Source: Zingiber officinale (taxonomy: Eukaryota; Streptophyta; Magnoliopsida; Zingiberales; Zingiberaceae). From it: a stretch of 64,000 nt of DNA. The stretch lies in NCBI RefSeq assembly GCF_018446385.1, contig NC_056000.1, positions 78,006,688 to 78,070,687 on the forward strand, written 5' to 3'. Of the stretch, positions 33,477 to 44,019 are shown one piece after another (within the stretch, counting starts at the first letter, position 1; every line of letters starts with the position of its first letter). The notes beneath the pieces were generated by a model. That model worked only from the letters and a program-made list of their open reading frames with translations. It was not told the DNA's origin and made no database searches. A program made the position numbers and the translations under genes.

Positions 33477-35129
33477 TTAATAATTTTTGATTTTAGGCTT
33501 GTGTCGATTCTTTTTATAGTTATGGTTAACTTGGTGATAATTTTGTTGATTTTTAAACTGTTTAGATTTCGAATTTGATTTAGGTTTGTATTTTGGATTT
33601 TGGTTTGGTTTATTCGATTTTATATAATGTATTTTTTCTTTAGGTATATAATATTGATTAAGTCCTACTTGCGTGGTCGCTTTCGGAACCCAAGCTAGAT
33701 TGGTTGATTTATATTGGGTTATTAATGATTTGAAGGTTTTATTTGAATTCGACTTATATCCTAGTCCGGTTTTATTATAACATGCTTTTTGATTATTTAG
33801 GATTAAATCTAAATTTTTTGATCTTGTTGTAAATTTTTCTAACATTTCTTTTAAATTGTTAATCTCATTTTTTAATGATAAATTCTCCTCCTCAAGCGTT
33901 AGATCTTGAGTTGGATTTGAATTTTTGATTTGTTCCTTGAGGTTTTGATTTTCCTCAAGAAGTGATTTGTTTTCATTTTCTACTTTAGTTAATTTACTAT
34001 TTAAACAGGAAATGATCCTAAAAAATTTTTTGTTTAAATTAAAATATACCTCATTCGAGCCTTCGGAAACGAGTACGGACTCGTGGCTTGTTTCGGGTTC
34101 AGACCCGTCTTCATCTTCTGACTCGTCTTCTGTTTCGTCAGTGCGAGGTGGCTCGATGTTTCTGTTCTTCTTCTTCCGATTCGTCCGAGGAGTCGTCCCA
34201 CGTTGCTTTGAGTGCCTTCTTTTGGTTGGCTTTGGTTTGTCGAACTTCAGTTTTGGGCATTCGTTCTTGTAGTGTCCCTTTTCTGCATCATCTAGCTCCG
34301 TTCGTTCGAGGAGGATCTTTTGAAGGTCCTTTTTATTGAAGCTCCTTTTTCTCCTGGTGAACATTTTTCTTACCAAGTTCACCAGGTGTTCTTCGTCTTC
34401 AGAATCTTGATCGGAGTCTTCTTCAAGTTCAGGCTTGCTTTTCTTTTCTTTGGAGGAACCTGCAAATAAGGCTATACCTTTCTCGGCTCCAGCATTAGTT
34501 TGTTCGTGTAATTCCAATTCACAGAAAAGTTCATCTAATTTTAACTTAGAGAGATTTTTAGAAATTTTATAGGCATCCACTATTGATGCCCACAAACTAT
34601 TACGTGGAAAATCGTTTAATGCGTACCTTATTAAGTCTCTGTTTTCCATCTGATGGCCTATCGCATGAAGCCCGTTGAGGATGTCCTTGATCCTCGCGTG
34701 AAGCTGATTCGTCGTTTCACCTTCCTGCATTTTTATATTAAAAATTTTATTTAAGAGCAAGTCTCGTTTGGTTACCTTGGCGTCCCTCGTTCCCTCGTGC
34801 AGCTCGATCAACTTGTCCCACAGCTCTTTAGCGTTCTTGTGTGGACCGACTCTGTTTAGTTCTTCTCTTGTCAATCCGCACTGTAGAGTGTTGATTGCTT
34901 TATTTTCTGTTGACGCCTTCTTCTTTAAGTCAGCTGTCCAGTCTTCAGGATCCAGTATATTCCCGGAGTTGTCTGCCGGAATCTTGTAGGGTCTCGTAAC
35001 GCTCATCCATTGGTCGAAGTCTGTTTTGAGGTAAACCTCCATGCGCTTCTTCCAGTATGGAAAGTCATCCCCGTTGAATAGTGGAGGTCGTACTGTGCTG
35101 AATCCTTCTTGTTGGGACATTCTGTGCAC
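33477..35129 (-). CDS. gag: Ty1/copia-type Gag (UBN2-like), 550 aa
   Basis: A single open frame. The functional start is probably the MSQQEGFSTVRPPLFNG methionine at 35120, three codons in. Residues 15-240 form the UBN2/retrotransposon gag region (FPYWKKRMEVYLKT, NTLQCGLTREELNRV, AKELWDKLIELHEGT, MQEGETTNQLHARI). An acidic stretch (EDSDQDSEDEE) and basic segment follow. The zinc knuckle is damaged: GHYKNEC remains but the leading CX2C half is replaced. The C-terminal part contains a coiled coil (NENKSLLEENQNLKEQ) and a Lys/Asn/Tyr-rich tail. Gag packages element RNA into particles. The long C-terminal extension is typical of SIRE-type elements. The stop comes directly before non-coding DNA instead of pol. 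Confidence 0.85.
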   Translation of the reverse strand: MHRMSQQEGFSTVRPPLFNGDDFPYWKKRMEVYLKTDFDQWMSVTRPYKIPADNSGNILDPEDWTADLKKKASTENKAINTLQCGLTREELNRVGPHKNAKELWDKLIELHEGTRDAKVTKRDLLLNKIFNIKMQEGETTNQLHARIKDILNGLHAIGHQMENRDLIRYALNDFPRNSLWASIVDAYKISKNLSKLKLDELFCELELHEQTNAGAEKGIALFAGSSKEKKSKPELEEDSDQDSEDEEHLVNLVRKMFTRRKRSFNKKDLQKILLERTELDDAEKGHYKNECPKLKFDKPKPTKRRHSKQRGTTPRTNRKKKNRNIEPPRTDETEDESEDEDGSEPETSHESVLVSEGSNEVYFNLNKKFFRIISCLNSKLTKVENENKSLLEENQNLKEQIKNSNPTQDLTLEEENLSLKNEINNLKEMLEKFTTRSKNLDLILNNQKACYNKTGLGYKSNSNKTFKSLITQYKSTNLAWVPKATTQVGLNQYYIPKEKIHYIKSNKPNQNPKYKPKSNSKSKQFKNQQNYHQVNHNYKKNRHKPKIKNY

Positions 35130-35322
35130 AGGTAAATACCCAACAAAAAATATCCCAAGACTTGGTCTTGGATTAGTAGTGCGGGAAGAGAAAAATAGAA
35201 AAAAAATCTAGATTCGTGTTGCACTAATTTAAGTTAAACATACACTAGTTTTAGAATTAATTGAAAGAAAAAAAATTCACCCCCTGTCTGATTGGTGGTT
35301 GCACCAAATCAGAGCGGTACCT

Positions 35323-35334
35323 GCTCTGATACCA
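35323..35334 (-). other. Primer binding site (initiator tRNA-Met)
   Basis: Minus strand TGGTATCAGAGC, two bases from the 5' LTR edge at 35337, followed by AGGTACCGCTCTGATTTGG, which is also kept in the relative at 52350. Confidence 0.85.
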
Positions 35335-35336
35335 CT

Positions 35337-36429
35337 TGTAGGATCGTTAGATTCGATAGAGGGGGGGGGGGTGAATGTCGATTCGAAAATATCGAGTATA
35401 AACGCAGCGGAAAAGTAAAATAGACACAATGGTTTTACTTCGTTCGGAGCCTGTGACGACTCCTACTCGAAGGCCCGTGGTCCTTGACCACTTTCGTTGG
35501 ACAATCACTAGCAATTCGAAATGATGATTACAAAAGAACCGTACAGGGAATGCTAATGAAAACTGAAAACAAATACCGACAAAAAAGGGAAAAGAACGGA
35601 GCGTAGTGTCGGAGCTTTGTTGGCGTCGCACTGAACGTCGAGCAGCAAGACTAGCAGTAGAAGAGTTCTCAGCTTGATTGGTTGATTCTGAAGCTCCTGC
35701 CTGGGGCTTCTTTTATATGATGTTCCGGGCGTCTGGATTCCTTCCGGCCGCCTGGAATGTGATGTCGCTGCTCAAACCGAGATACTCCACGTGGTGACGA
35801 CTTGGTTTGGATATATTTTGACTTCCGGGCGCTCGGATCCCTTCCGGGCGCTTGGACCTCCGGGCGCCCGGACCACCTTGTTTCAGAAAGCTCCTTTTTC
35901 CTGCAAAACAAAGTTAGTCCGAGGCAATATATATCCTGCAACACAGATTGTTAGCACATTTAAAGTTCAACAGATGGATAAAAAGAGTATGACTTAGATT
36001 CCGTCTTTCCGAGACCGGAATCTAGTCACGATCTCGACTTAGACATCCGAAATGGATCTAAGCCTGATCGACGCCTAATGTCCCCTTCCCGGGAACACGT
36101 CCTCACAGTCACTCCCCTCCAATGACTTACCTTACTTACCTGCCAGACGTCCGGTCAGCCCGTGCCCGACTTCCGGTCAGCCCGTCGACCTAGCTGGACT
36201 TCTCGCCAAGCGTCCGGTCAGCCCGTCGACCCGCTTGGACTTCTCGCCAAGCGTCCGGTCAGCCCGTCGACCCGCTTGGACTTCTCGCCAGCTATTCGGT
36301 CAGCCCGTCGACCTAGCTGGACTTATCCTGCACACTCGATCAGAGTGTTAGATAACAACGAACCTAACTTAACCTGATTTGTCATTCATCAAAACCTGAG
36401 TTAGACCGTTAGTGCTAACTGCACCAACA
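35337..36429 (-). repeat. 5' LTR of the gag-plus-ORF2 element
   Basis: 1093 bp, the same length as the 3' LTR. It contains the TATA box (35719-35711), GGGCGCCC-type palindromes (35725-35875; two have decayed to GGGCGCTC/GGGCGCTT), the 41-bp tandem repeats (36160-36330) and a G run of 12 near 35361-35372. The outer flank AAACC matches the left flank of the element. Confidence 0.9.
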
Positions 36430-36434
36430 AAACC

Positions 36435-36799
36435 AAATTTACAAGACTTTGGAATTAATAACTCCTTCCTGTTGAATTGAAATGCAGAGTTGGACTAAAC
36501 CTATTATATGTCTGAATATTTACAACTGCTAGCGCGTTTTTATTTTACAAAATGGAGATATGGTGTGAAGTATTAGTTCTACCTTGCCGGGGTTGGTTTA
36601 CACTTCTCATACCATAGATAACACTGTATTATAAAATAAATACTACATACAAAGATATAACAGTAACATCACTTTGCACAACTATTTTTCTTACAATTCT
36701 ATGGATGTACTGCATACAAAATATATGGATCAACTCATTCGATTTATAAGTAATTCAAGACCCAGGGGTTGGTGGAAATCTACAGGTCCTCCTATTATG
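36435..36799. other. Downstream flank of the MULE remnant
   Basis: AT-rich sequence between the gag-plus-ORF2 element and the MULE coding end. No terminal inverted repeat was recognised. The plus-strand frame 36674-36907 is a shadow. Confidence 0.5.
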
Positions 36800-37695
36800 G
36801 TCCAGTTATTTGCACCGGCTGCATTTGATTTTTGTCTTCCCATTATGTTTCGACTCAATCTGTGCCTTCTTTTGCCTACCCGGTTGAACAAGGCTACGGG
36901 GACATAGAATTATAATGTTGTTTACTCTCCTAGGCCAAAATTTCTTGCTTCGATAGGGGTAAATACAATCCATGTATGTCACATTCCAATTTTGTGAATG
37001 AAAATAATGTTCACAATATGAGAGTGTATCTATGTTCCGGTGAATGATGATGGCAATTGCATGTGAGCAAGGTAATCCTGAAATTTGAAACTCCCCGCAA
37101 TTATAATATTTTCTCTCCAAATCAACAATGAATGAAGCGCCCCATGTCTCTACTTCCATTTCAGATTGAGAGTAGGGGTAGACTTTATATCGTCTAGCTT
37201 TCTCCCTCCTTGAATCCATTTCTTTGGTAGCATGAGGTGTCAAAGCAACATACCATTCGAGACTTCCTCCCTACGGTTAAAGAACCATTGAGCTACCTTT
37301 CTTCTGCTATTATCAATTAACCTATTTATGGGAAGTTCATGTGTCTCCTTGAACAAAACATTTAAACTCTCTACACAATTGGTGGTTAGCATTGTGTACC
37401 TTCTGCCACTAAAGTGTGTATTAACGTATCTTTTAGGGTCAATGTTTTGAAGCAACTTATGAACATCTAGATGTTTTTCAACCATAGACTGTATTATGAG
37501 ATCATATTGGAGTGTTGTGTTTGCTCGAGCTACTGCCCAAAATAAGCTTAAACCTGACCTACTGTCAGTATCTGTTACCATATTGCAAGATATGTGGTGA
37601 CAACATAAAGCATGATGGGCGATAGGATAGACTTTCCTAACTGCTAATATAATACCGCGATGTCTATCTAATACTATGCTCATTGACTCTGCATC
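36800..37695 (-). pseudogene. MULE (MuDR-type) transposase, C-terminal remnant
   Basis: The frames 37683-37240 and 37243-36806 read in order as the end of a Mutator-like transposase. The first holds SIVLDRHRGIILAV, the AHHALCCHHISCN segment and the TNCVESLNVLFKE motif of the MULE domain. The second holds a SWIM-type finger (NCGEFQISGLPCSHAIAI) and the start of a C-terminal zinc knuckle (KCSRCK). One base is shifted at about 37245, so the two frames do not join. The N-terminal half, including the first catalytic D, is missing because the LTR at 37696 cuts the gene. Inactive fragment; the family's enzyme cuts elements and makes 9-bp duplications. Confidence 0.8.
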
Positions 37696-39838
37696 TGTTG
37701 GTTAGTCCTAGGAAGATCGTACCGGTTCCACTGTACAAAAATTTTGTACAAGTGTCGAACCTATCCTAATAACCTATTGTGTTATTTAGAAATTAAATTC
37801 GGAATCGCAAACAGAACTTAACATTATTGATTCCAAATTTAACTTATCTGTTCTTAATGATTTAGACTGGATCGCAAACGATGCTTAACATTATTGATCC
37901 AAATCCACATATGTTATAAATTCAATTAAATATTAATTTCAGAAATCGACTTCTAGGTTAAAGATGGCGATGCACTAGGCCTTCTTGGATATGGGAGCAA
38001 CCACCACTTCCTAGACAAAGCCTTTCAATGAAATCTAATATTTAATTTTCTTATATAACCCTAGGTTTAACCAAAAGGAACAATCGAATCACAAATTCGA
38101 AAAACAAAAAAACACAAACTCGAATCACAAATTCGAAACCTAGAATTATATGCCTCTTGTGTTTGGAATTCATACAAAGAAAAACTAAATTGATGCAGAA
38201 AACAATTACTAGTTATACATTTCTTTGTAAGCAACAACCTCTTGATCTTCTACCGTATTCCTTTTCTTATCTCGGACGTTGTGTGGGCAACGATCTACCA
38301 AGATGAGAACTACCCAAACCCTTCTTCTTCCTCCTTGCAAGTTTCGGCCAAGCACTCCTCCTTGAGATGAAGAGTTTTGGCCACCACCACCAAGCTCCAA
38401 GGGATGCTAGAAATAAAACCTCCTTTTTCTCCTTCTTCTCCAAGTTAGAACTGGCCACCAACAAGAGCTCCAAGAGAGGAATGAAACCGACCACTAAAGA
38501 AGAAGAGAAGAGGAGAAGAGCAAGGTCTAGGGCCGGAAGGATTAGGTCTTGGCAAATAAGGGAAATTTAAATAAAAACTTCCTTATTTTCTTTGCCATGA
38601 AAAGTAAGTTTTAATTAATTAAAACTAATTTCCTTTTCTTAAATCCACATGGCTGGCCACCTCATAGCTCCAAGCAAGGAAAGTTTTAACACAAGAATTT
38701 AAACTTTCTAATTTGTTTCCGGAAATTTTTAATAAAAATTTCTCTAATATTTTCCCTTCATGGTTGGTTATAAAAGGAAATTTTATAAATTAAAATCTCT
38801 CTATTAAAATATGTGGATGATTTCCAAAAAGAAAAGTTTTCTCTAAAATTAAAATTATCCTTTCAATCTATAAACAAAGAAAGATATCAAATCTTTTCTT
38901 AATTTTTTGTAGAAACTTATAAAAGGAAATATTTAATTTTAAAACTCTCTTTTTAAATCATGAACATGGTTACAAAAAAAGAAAAGTTTTATCAAAAATT
39001 AAAATATTTCTTTTAACTACAAATAAGGAAAGATATCAAATCTTTTACTTAATCTTTTGTAGAAAGCTATAAAAGGAAAGATTTAAATTTAAACTCTCTT
39101 TTAAAATCATGGCTTCCATATAAGGAAAGATTTTAAATAAAATCCCTTTTATTTTATATGTGGTCGGCCACACCTAGCTTGGGCTCCAAGCTAAGGCCGA
39201 CCACTAATCTTGGCTCAATCCCTTGGTTTTGGCCGGCCCTAGCTTGGGCTCCAAGCTTGCTTGGCCGGCCACCTAAGGGTGGGTAGGAAGTGGGTATGTG
39301 GTGGATATAATTCTCTATATACAAGAGGCTATGATAGGGACCGAGAGGAGGAATTGGTTTTGATCTCCCGATGAAATTAAGCTTCCCGTGTTCGCCCCGA
39401 ACACCCAACTTAATTTCATCAATAATAATTTATAGCACTAAAGAATTATTATTGAACAACCGCACCAATCCTAAATTATATTTTGGGCTCATTCTTATTA
39501 TGAGTGTGTTAGGCTCCCTGTGTTTAAGATATCGAATGTCCACTAATTAAATGAGTTACTGACAACTCTCTCTTTAATTAATATCTTAGTTCAAAAGTAG
39601 TACCACTCAACCTTATCGTCATGTCGGACTAAGTCCACTTGCAGGGTTTAACATGACAATCCTTATGAGCTCCTCTTGGGGACATTATCAACCTAGATTA
39701 CTAGGACACAGTTTCCTTCTATAATCAACAACACACACTATAAATAATATCATTTCTCAACTTATTGAACCTATTGATTTATTGAACTAAATCGCACCCT
39801 TTGATAAGTTAAAAAAATAAATACTAGATATATGTATT
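37696..39838 (-). repeat. Solo LTR, family A copy 3 (truncated)
   Basis: The left end TGTTGGTTAGTCCTAGG at 37696 is intact, with GCATC as its flank. The body follows copies 2 and 4 closely, including the GGCCGGCC leader (39160-39270) and the CCTGTGTTTAAGATATC block (39517). It breaks off near 39838, after TAGATATATGTATTT, where other copies continue about 560 bp. No internal domain. Confidence 0.75.
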
Positions 39839-41079
39839 TATTGAACACACATTTATAAAAGTAATTATATCCTTATAATTTAATTTTTTTTTTATAATAG
39901 TAAGAGGAAAAAAATATAATGAATTAATGTAGAAAATAATTATATATGTTTTCGAGGTCGGCTATTAATTATTGATGAATTAAATAGATGGTGTATACAG
40001 GGAGAAAAATATATATAAACGGATAAAAAATATATAGAAGTATCTAGTGATAGTGCCCTTCGTCACTCGCTTAGATATGTGATTGATGTCGATTTATCGG
40101 TGCGTCCGTTCTCGATGTCTTGCAAAATAAAACTTGTTAGCTGATTGTGGACATTGTTAGTATTACCCTCTTTGATGATCAAGTCGGTGATGAATTAAGA
40201 CGCGAGACTTGCACGAATGCTTGAAAAAAATAAAAGAGCTCGAAGAAGATAAAAAATTTATCGTAAGAAAAGAAAATTATATCTTTATATATTTTTATGG
40301 AATCTTATATAATCGTGGACATGAACGTATCTAAAATTTAAAATTTAGAGGAAAGTGAAAAAAAATAATTATTATGTAATGTATTCGAAGGCTACGTAGT
40401 CGGGACGACGAAAATAGACATTTTAAATTATTTAATTTTATTTTATTTGTATAATTAAGTATTAATTTTTATATATTATTAGATTTTATATATAATTTAT
40501 TGATTTTAATTAGTAAATCAGAAGCCATGTTAGTTTAGATATCAATAAAATTAGCTAGATTTAGTTAGATATGAAAAAATAGAAATGAACGTAAATTATT
40601 AATAAATTTAATATTTTTTTTTTAAAAATTATCCTAAAATATATTAAAAATAAAGATATAATTATCTTTTATAATTTTTTCATATTTAACTTTGATCAAA
40701 TAATGTTAAATATTATTTTTAAAATAAAAGGGGCAAAATGTTATTTGATAAAAAAAATAAAAGAGGATTAAAAATATAATTTTTTTTCTAAAATATAATA
40801 TTATTTTAATTATTTTAATAATAATCCTAAAAATTAGAAAAAGTTCATTCTAGCCCGCTAATAGCCATTTTAACAATATTGATTTTATCCTATTTTATTT
40901 TACAGCAATTCACAGTTAAGTTTCTATAATTTAACATATTGCTTATATGGTACTTCAAAATGAGGAATTGGAACCTCTATGGTCTATTTCGTAAAAGTGA
41001 ATTCTAGGGGTTGCAAATGAAAATTTCTCATCATCATGGAACTAACCGTATCCAAAACAGCGGTGGCAGTGAAACGACG
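39839..41079. other. AT-rich intergenic, upstream of the PPR gene
   Basis: Very AT-rich, with many A and T runs and no recognised element. The last 200 bp should hold the PPR gene promoter and 5' UTR. No single convincing TATA box stands out. Confidence 0.5.
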
Positions 41080-44019
41080 ATGGCTTTAGCGGCGGCGGCA
41101 TCGCCGCCGGTCAACTCAAAGGCGATCCGCTCCGCTCCTCTCTTCCCTTTCTACCTCCGCCACAGCAAAAACACCTTGAGAGCGCAATTTGTCGAGGTCA
41201 AGAAGAAGACCACTGCTTTCGCTTCTTCCATCTCTTTCTCCCCCTTGCAATCCTCTCGTTCTCCTTCGCGCCCTCAGCTTCTACTAGATCTATGCGCCCA
41301 GGGCCACCTCGAAGAGGCCCTCCGCCTACTCCTCTCCGCGGAACCATCTGCCTTGCACTCTCTCTCCGATGGCATAGGCCTCCTCATCCAGGCCTGCGGC
41401 GCCCAGGGCGACCTCGACCTCGGCCGCTGCGTCCACGCCCTCCTAGACTCCTCCTCCGAACTCATCTCCAATTCTGTCCTCACCACTCGCCTTCTCACCA
41501 TGTACTTCGCCTGCGGCGCCCCCGCCGACGCCCGTCGGCTCTTCGATTCCCTCGCAAAAAGGAACCTTTTTCAATGGAACGCCTTGATCAGCGGATACAC
41601 GCGCTGCGACCTTTTCCCTGAAGCTCTCGACGCCTTCCTGCAGTTGATGTCCGTGGCCGAGCTCCAACCCGACAATTTCACCATCCCCTGCGTCGTCAAG
41701 TCTTGCGCCGGGCTGATGGATGAGTCGGCCGGGAAATCCATACATGGAGTGGCCGTGAAGCTTGGATTGGCTTCTGATACTTTCGTCAACAATTCTCTGA
41801 TTTCGATGTATGGCAAATGCGGCCGCGTCGATGGTGCCTCTCATGTGTTCGATACGATGCCGGCGAGAAACTTGGTTTCCTGGAACTCAATGATTTCTGT
41901 GTTTTCTGACAATTTGTTACTGGAAGATGGATTCAGCTTGTTCACGGAGATGTTGTTGGTCGTCGCCGATGATAACTTCAAACCGGATGATGCCACGATC
42001 GTTACAGTACTTCCTATGTGCGCGGTAGAAGGATGGCTCGAGATGGGAAGAGTTCTTCATGGATTGACAGTGAAACTGGATTTAGTTCATGAACTCAGAG
42101 TGAGCAATGCTTTGGTTGATATGTATGCAAAGTGTGATTGTTTACCAGATGCGCAAAAGCTCTTCGATAACAACCTCAACAGGAATGTTGTGTCATGGAA
42201 CACGATGATCTGTGGCTTGTCAAGGAATGGAGATGTCAAGAGGACCTTTGATCTTCTCCACCAAATGCAAGATAAAGGATTCAACGCCGATGAAGTGACT
42301 GTGTTGAATGTCTTGCCGGCTTGTTCATCGTCATCAGAATTACGAGCTGTGAAGGAAGTCCATGCTCATGTGATCAGAAATGAACTGCACAGCAATGAAT
42401 TGGTTCCAAATGCTCTGATGGCAGCTTATGCAAAATGTGGATCTCTAAACTATGCAGATAATGTCTTCGAAAGAGTGAAGATCAAGACTGTTGGCTCATG
42501 GAATGCAATTATAGGAGGTTATGCACAGAACGCTGATGCTAACAAAGCCATCCAATTATTCCTTCGGATGTCGTCTTCCGGCATACAGTCTGATTGGTTT
42601 ACCATAGGAAGCATGTTGCTTGCTTGTGCTAATCTTCAGGATCTTCCTGATGGAAAGTCCCTCCATGGTTATGTCCTGAGGAATGGCTTGGAGAAGGATT
42701 CATTCATTTTGATCTCACTTATCTCAGTTTACATCCAATGTGGACGAGCAACTGAAGCGAGGTTTTTGTTTGACGGCACGGAGGTTAAGGATTCTGTCTC
42801 GTGGAATGCCATGCTTGCTGGCTACTGTCAGAATGGACTTCCATTGGAATGCCTCGAGCTTTTTCGCCAAATGCAGCATGACAGACATGGACCTACAATT
42901 TTCGCAACCACCAGTGCCTTCACGGCTTGCTCTGAACTATCCGCCTTGCGGTTAGGGCAAGAGGCACATTGCTATGCACTGAAGAATGGCTTTGCAGAGG
43001 ATACCTTCCTTAGCAGTTCAGTAATCGATATGTATGCGAAATGTGGTGCCGTGGAGCAAGCCCGGACCTTCTTTGGCAACATGAAGAACAAAGATGTGGT
43101 CTCATGGACTGTGATGATCACCGGATACGCAATCAATGGACTCGGGCATGAAGCAATACAACTATACAAAATGATGGAAGCACAAGGGTTGAAGCCTGAT
43201 GCATTCACCTATGTCGGCATTTTAATGGCATGCAATCATACAGGTTTGGTGGAAGAAGGATTGGGCTACTTCGAGGAGATGAAAAACAAGCACGGTATCG
43301 ATCCAAAGTTGGAACACTATGCGTGTGTTGCAGACATGCTTGGGCGCGTAGGGAAGTTGGTGGAAGCATTAACAATCATCGAAGAGATGCCCGAAGAACC
43401 TGATGGCAGAATCTGGAGTGCATTGCTTGCAGCGTGCAGAACTCATGGTGATATATGTTTGGGGGAGAAAGTTGCTGAGAAACTGTTAGAGTTGGAGCCT
43501 CAGAGATCTGAGCATTATGTTTTGGCGTCGAACCTCTTCGCAAGCCAAGAGAGGTGGGATTGCGTTCGAAGAATTAGACACCGAATGAAAGAGATGGACC
43601 TCTACAAGGACCCTGGTTTTAGTTGGATCGATGTGGGTGGTCGAGTTTACAACTTTGTTTCGGGTGATAATCAACTTCCAGAATCCGATGAAATTCATAG
43701 AATGTGGTGTGTTCTCGAGGAGAAGTTGAGGAGAATTGGATATGTTCCCGACACTAGTGTAGTGTTACATGAGTTGAATGAGGAGGAGAAGCTTAAGATT
43801 TTGCAAGGCCATAGCGAGAAACAAGCGATAGCTTTCGGGCTGTTGAAGATGAACGGAAACACGAAAATTAGGGTGTGCAAGAACATAAGGATATGCAGAG
43901 ACTGCCATAACGCAGCCAAGTTGCTTTCGAAAGTGGTAGAGCGGGAAATTATCGTGAGAGACAATAAGAGGTTCCATCATTTTAGAGATGGTTCATGTTC
44001 TTGCAAAGATTTTTGGTAA
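41080..44019 (+). CDS. PPR protein, PLS class with E and DYW domains (At1g18485-like)
   Basis: An intronless gene of 979 residues from the ATG at 41080. The frame is open to an ATG at 41011, but MALAAAASPPVNSK at 41080 starts a typical Ser/Ala/Arg-rich organelle transit peptide and is preferred. A long array of PPR motifs (repeated SWN(A/S)MI, YAKCG and LHG/VHA signatures) covers most of the protein. E-type motifs follow (EEPDGRIWSALLAACRTHGD; YVLASNLFASQERWDCVRRIR). The C-terminal DYW domain has the cytidine-deaminase-like zinc site HSEK...CRDCH and the second site in FHHFRDGSCSCKDFW. Such proteins bind organellar RNA and edit C to U. The final tripeptide is DFW, not DYW. The order of motifs and wording match Arabidopsis At1g18485. 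It converges with the XB3 gene, with 0.9 kb between stops. Confidence 0.93.
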   Translation: MALAAAASPPVNSKAIRSAPLFPFYLRHSKNTLRAQFVEVKKKTTAFASSISFSPLQSSRSPSRPQLLLDLCAQGHLEEALRLLLSAEPSALHSLSDGIGLLIQACGAQGDLDLGRCVHALLDSSSELISNSVLTTRLLTMYFACGAPADARRLFDSLAKRNLFQWNALISGYTRCDLFPEALDAFLQLMSVAELQPDNFTIPCVVKSCAGLMDESAGKSIHGVAVKLGLASDTFVNNSLISMYGKCGRVDGASHVFDTMPARNLVSWNSMISVFSDNLLLEDGFSLFTEMLLVVADDNFKPDDATIVTVLPMCAVEGWLEMGRVLHGLTVKLDLVHELRVSNALVDMYAKCDCLPDAQKLFDNNLNRNVVSWNTMICGLSRNGDVKRTFDLLHQMQDKGFNADEVTVLNVLPACSSSSELRAVKEVHAHVIRNELHSNELVPNALMAAYAKCGSLNYADNVFERVKIKTVGSWNAIIGGYAQNADANKAIQLFLRMSSSGIQSDWFTIGSMLLACANLQDLPDGKSLHGYVLRNGLEKDSFILISLISVYIQCGRATEARFLFDGTEVKDSVSWNAMLAGYCQNGLPLECLELFRQMQHDRHGPTIFATTSAFTACSELSALRLGQEAHCYALKNGFAEDTFLSSSVIDMYAKCGAVEQARTFFGNMKNKDVVSWTVMITGYAINGLGHEAIQLYKMMEAQGLKPDAFTYVGILMACNHTGLVEEGLGYFEEMKNKHGIDPKLEHYACVADMLGRVGKLVEALTIIEEMPEEPDGRIWSALLAACRTHGDICLGEKVAEKLLELEPQRSEHYVLASNLFASQERWDCVRRIRHRMKEMDLYKDPGFSWIDVGGRVYNFVSGDNQLPESDEIHRMWCVLEEKLRRIGYVPDTSVVLHELNEEEKLKILQGHSEKQAIAFGLLKMNGNTKIRVCKNIRICRDCHNAAKLLSKVVEREIIVRDNKRFHHFRDGSCSCKDFW

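Larger units (their letters stand above)
28892..36429 (-). mobile_element. Complete gag-plus-ORF2 LTR element lacking pol
   Basis: A 7538-bp minus-strand element, complete by structure. The two LTRs are each 1093 bp, the ends are TG...CA, and the target duplication AAACC flanks both sides (28887-28891 and 36430-36434). The PBS matches initiator tRNA-Met at 35334-35323 and a polypurine tract borders the 3' LTR at 29985. In transcription order it holds gag (35129-33477), about 1.0 kb of AT-rich non-coding DNA, a GC-rich promoter-like block, and ORF2 (32051-31026). No protease, integrase, RT or RNase H motif is present, so it must move in trans. Gag type, PPT and LTR style fit the SIRE branch of Ty1/copia. 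Confidence 0.85.

Noticed and set aside
41292-41844. Frames of 109 and 133 residues in other phases
   Set aside because: Shadows of the GC-rich 5' part of the PPR gene.
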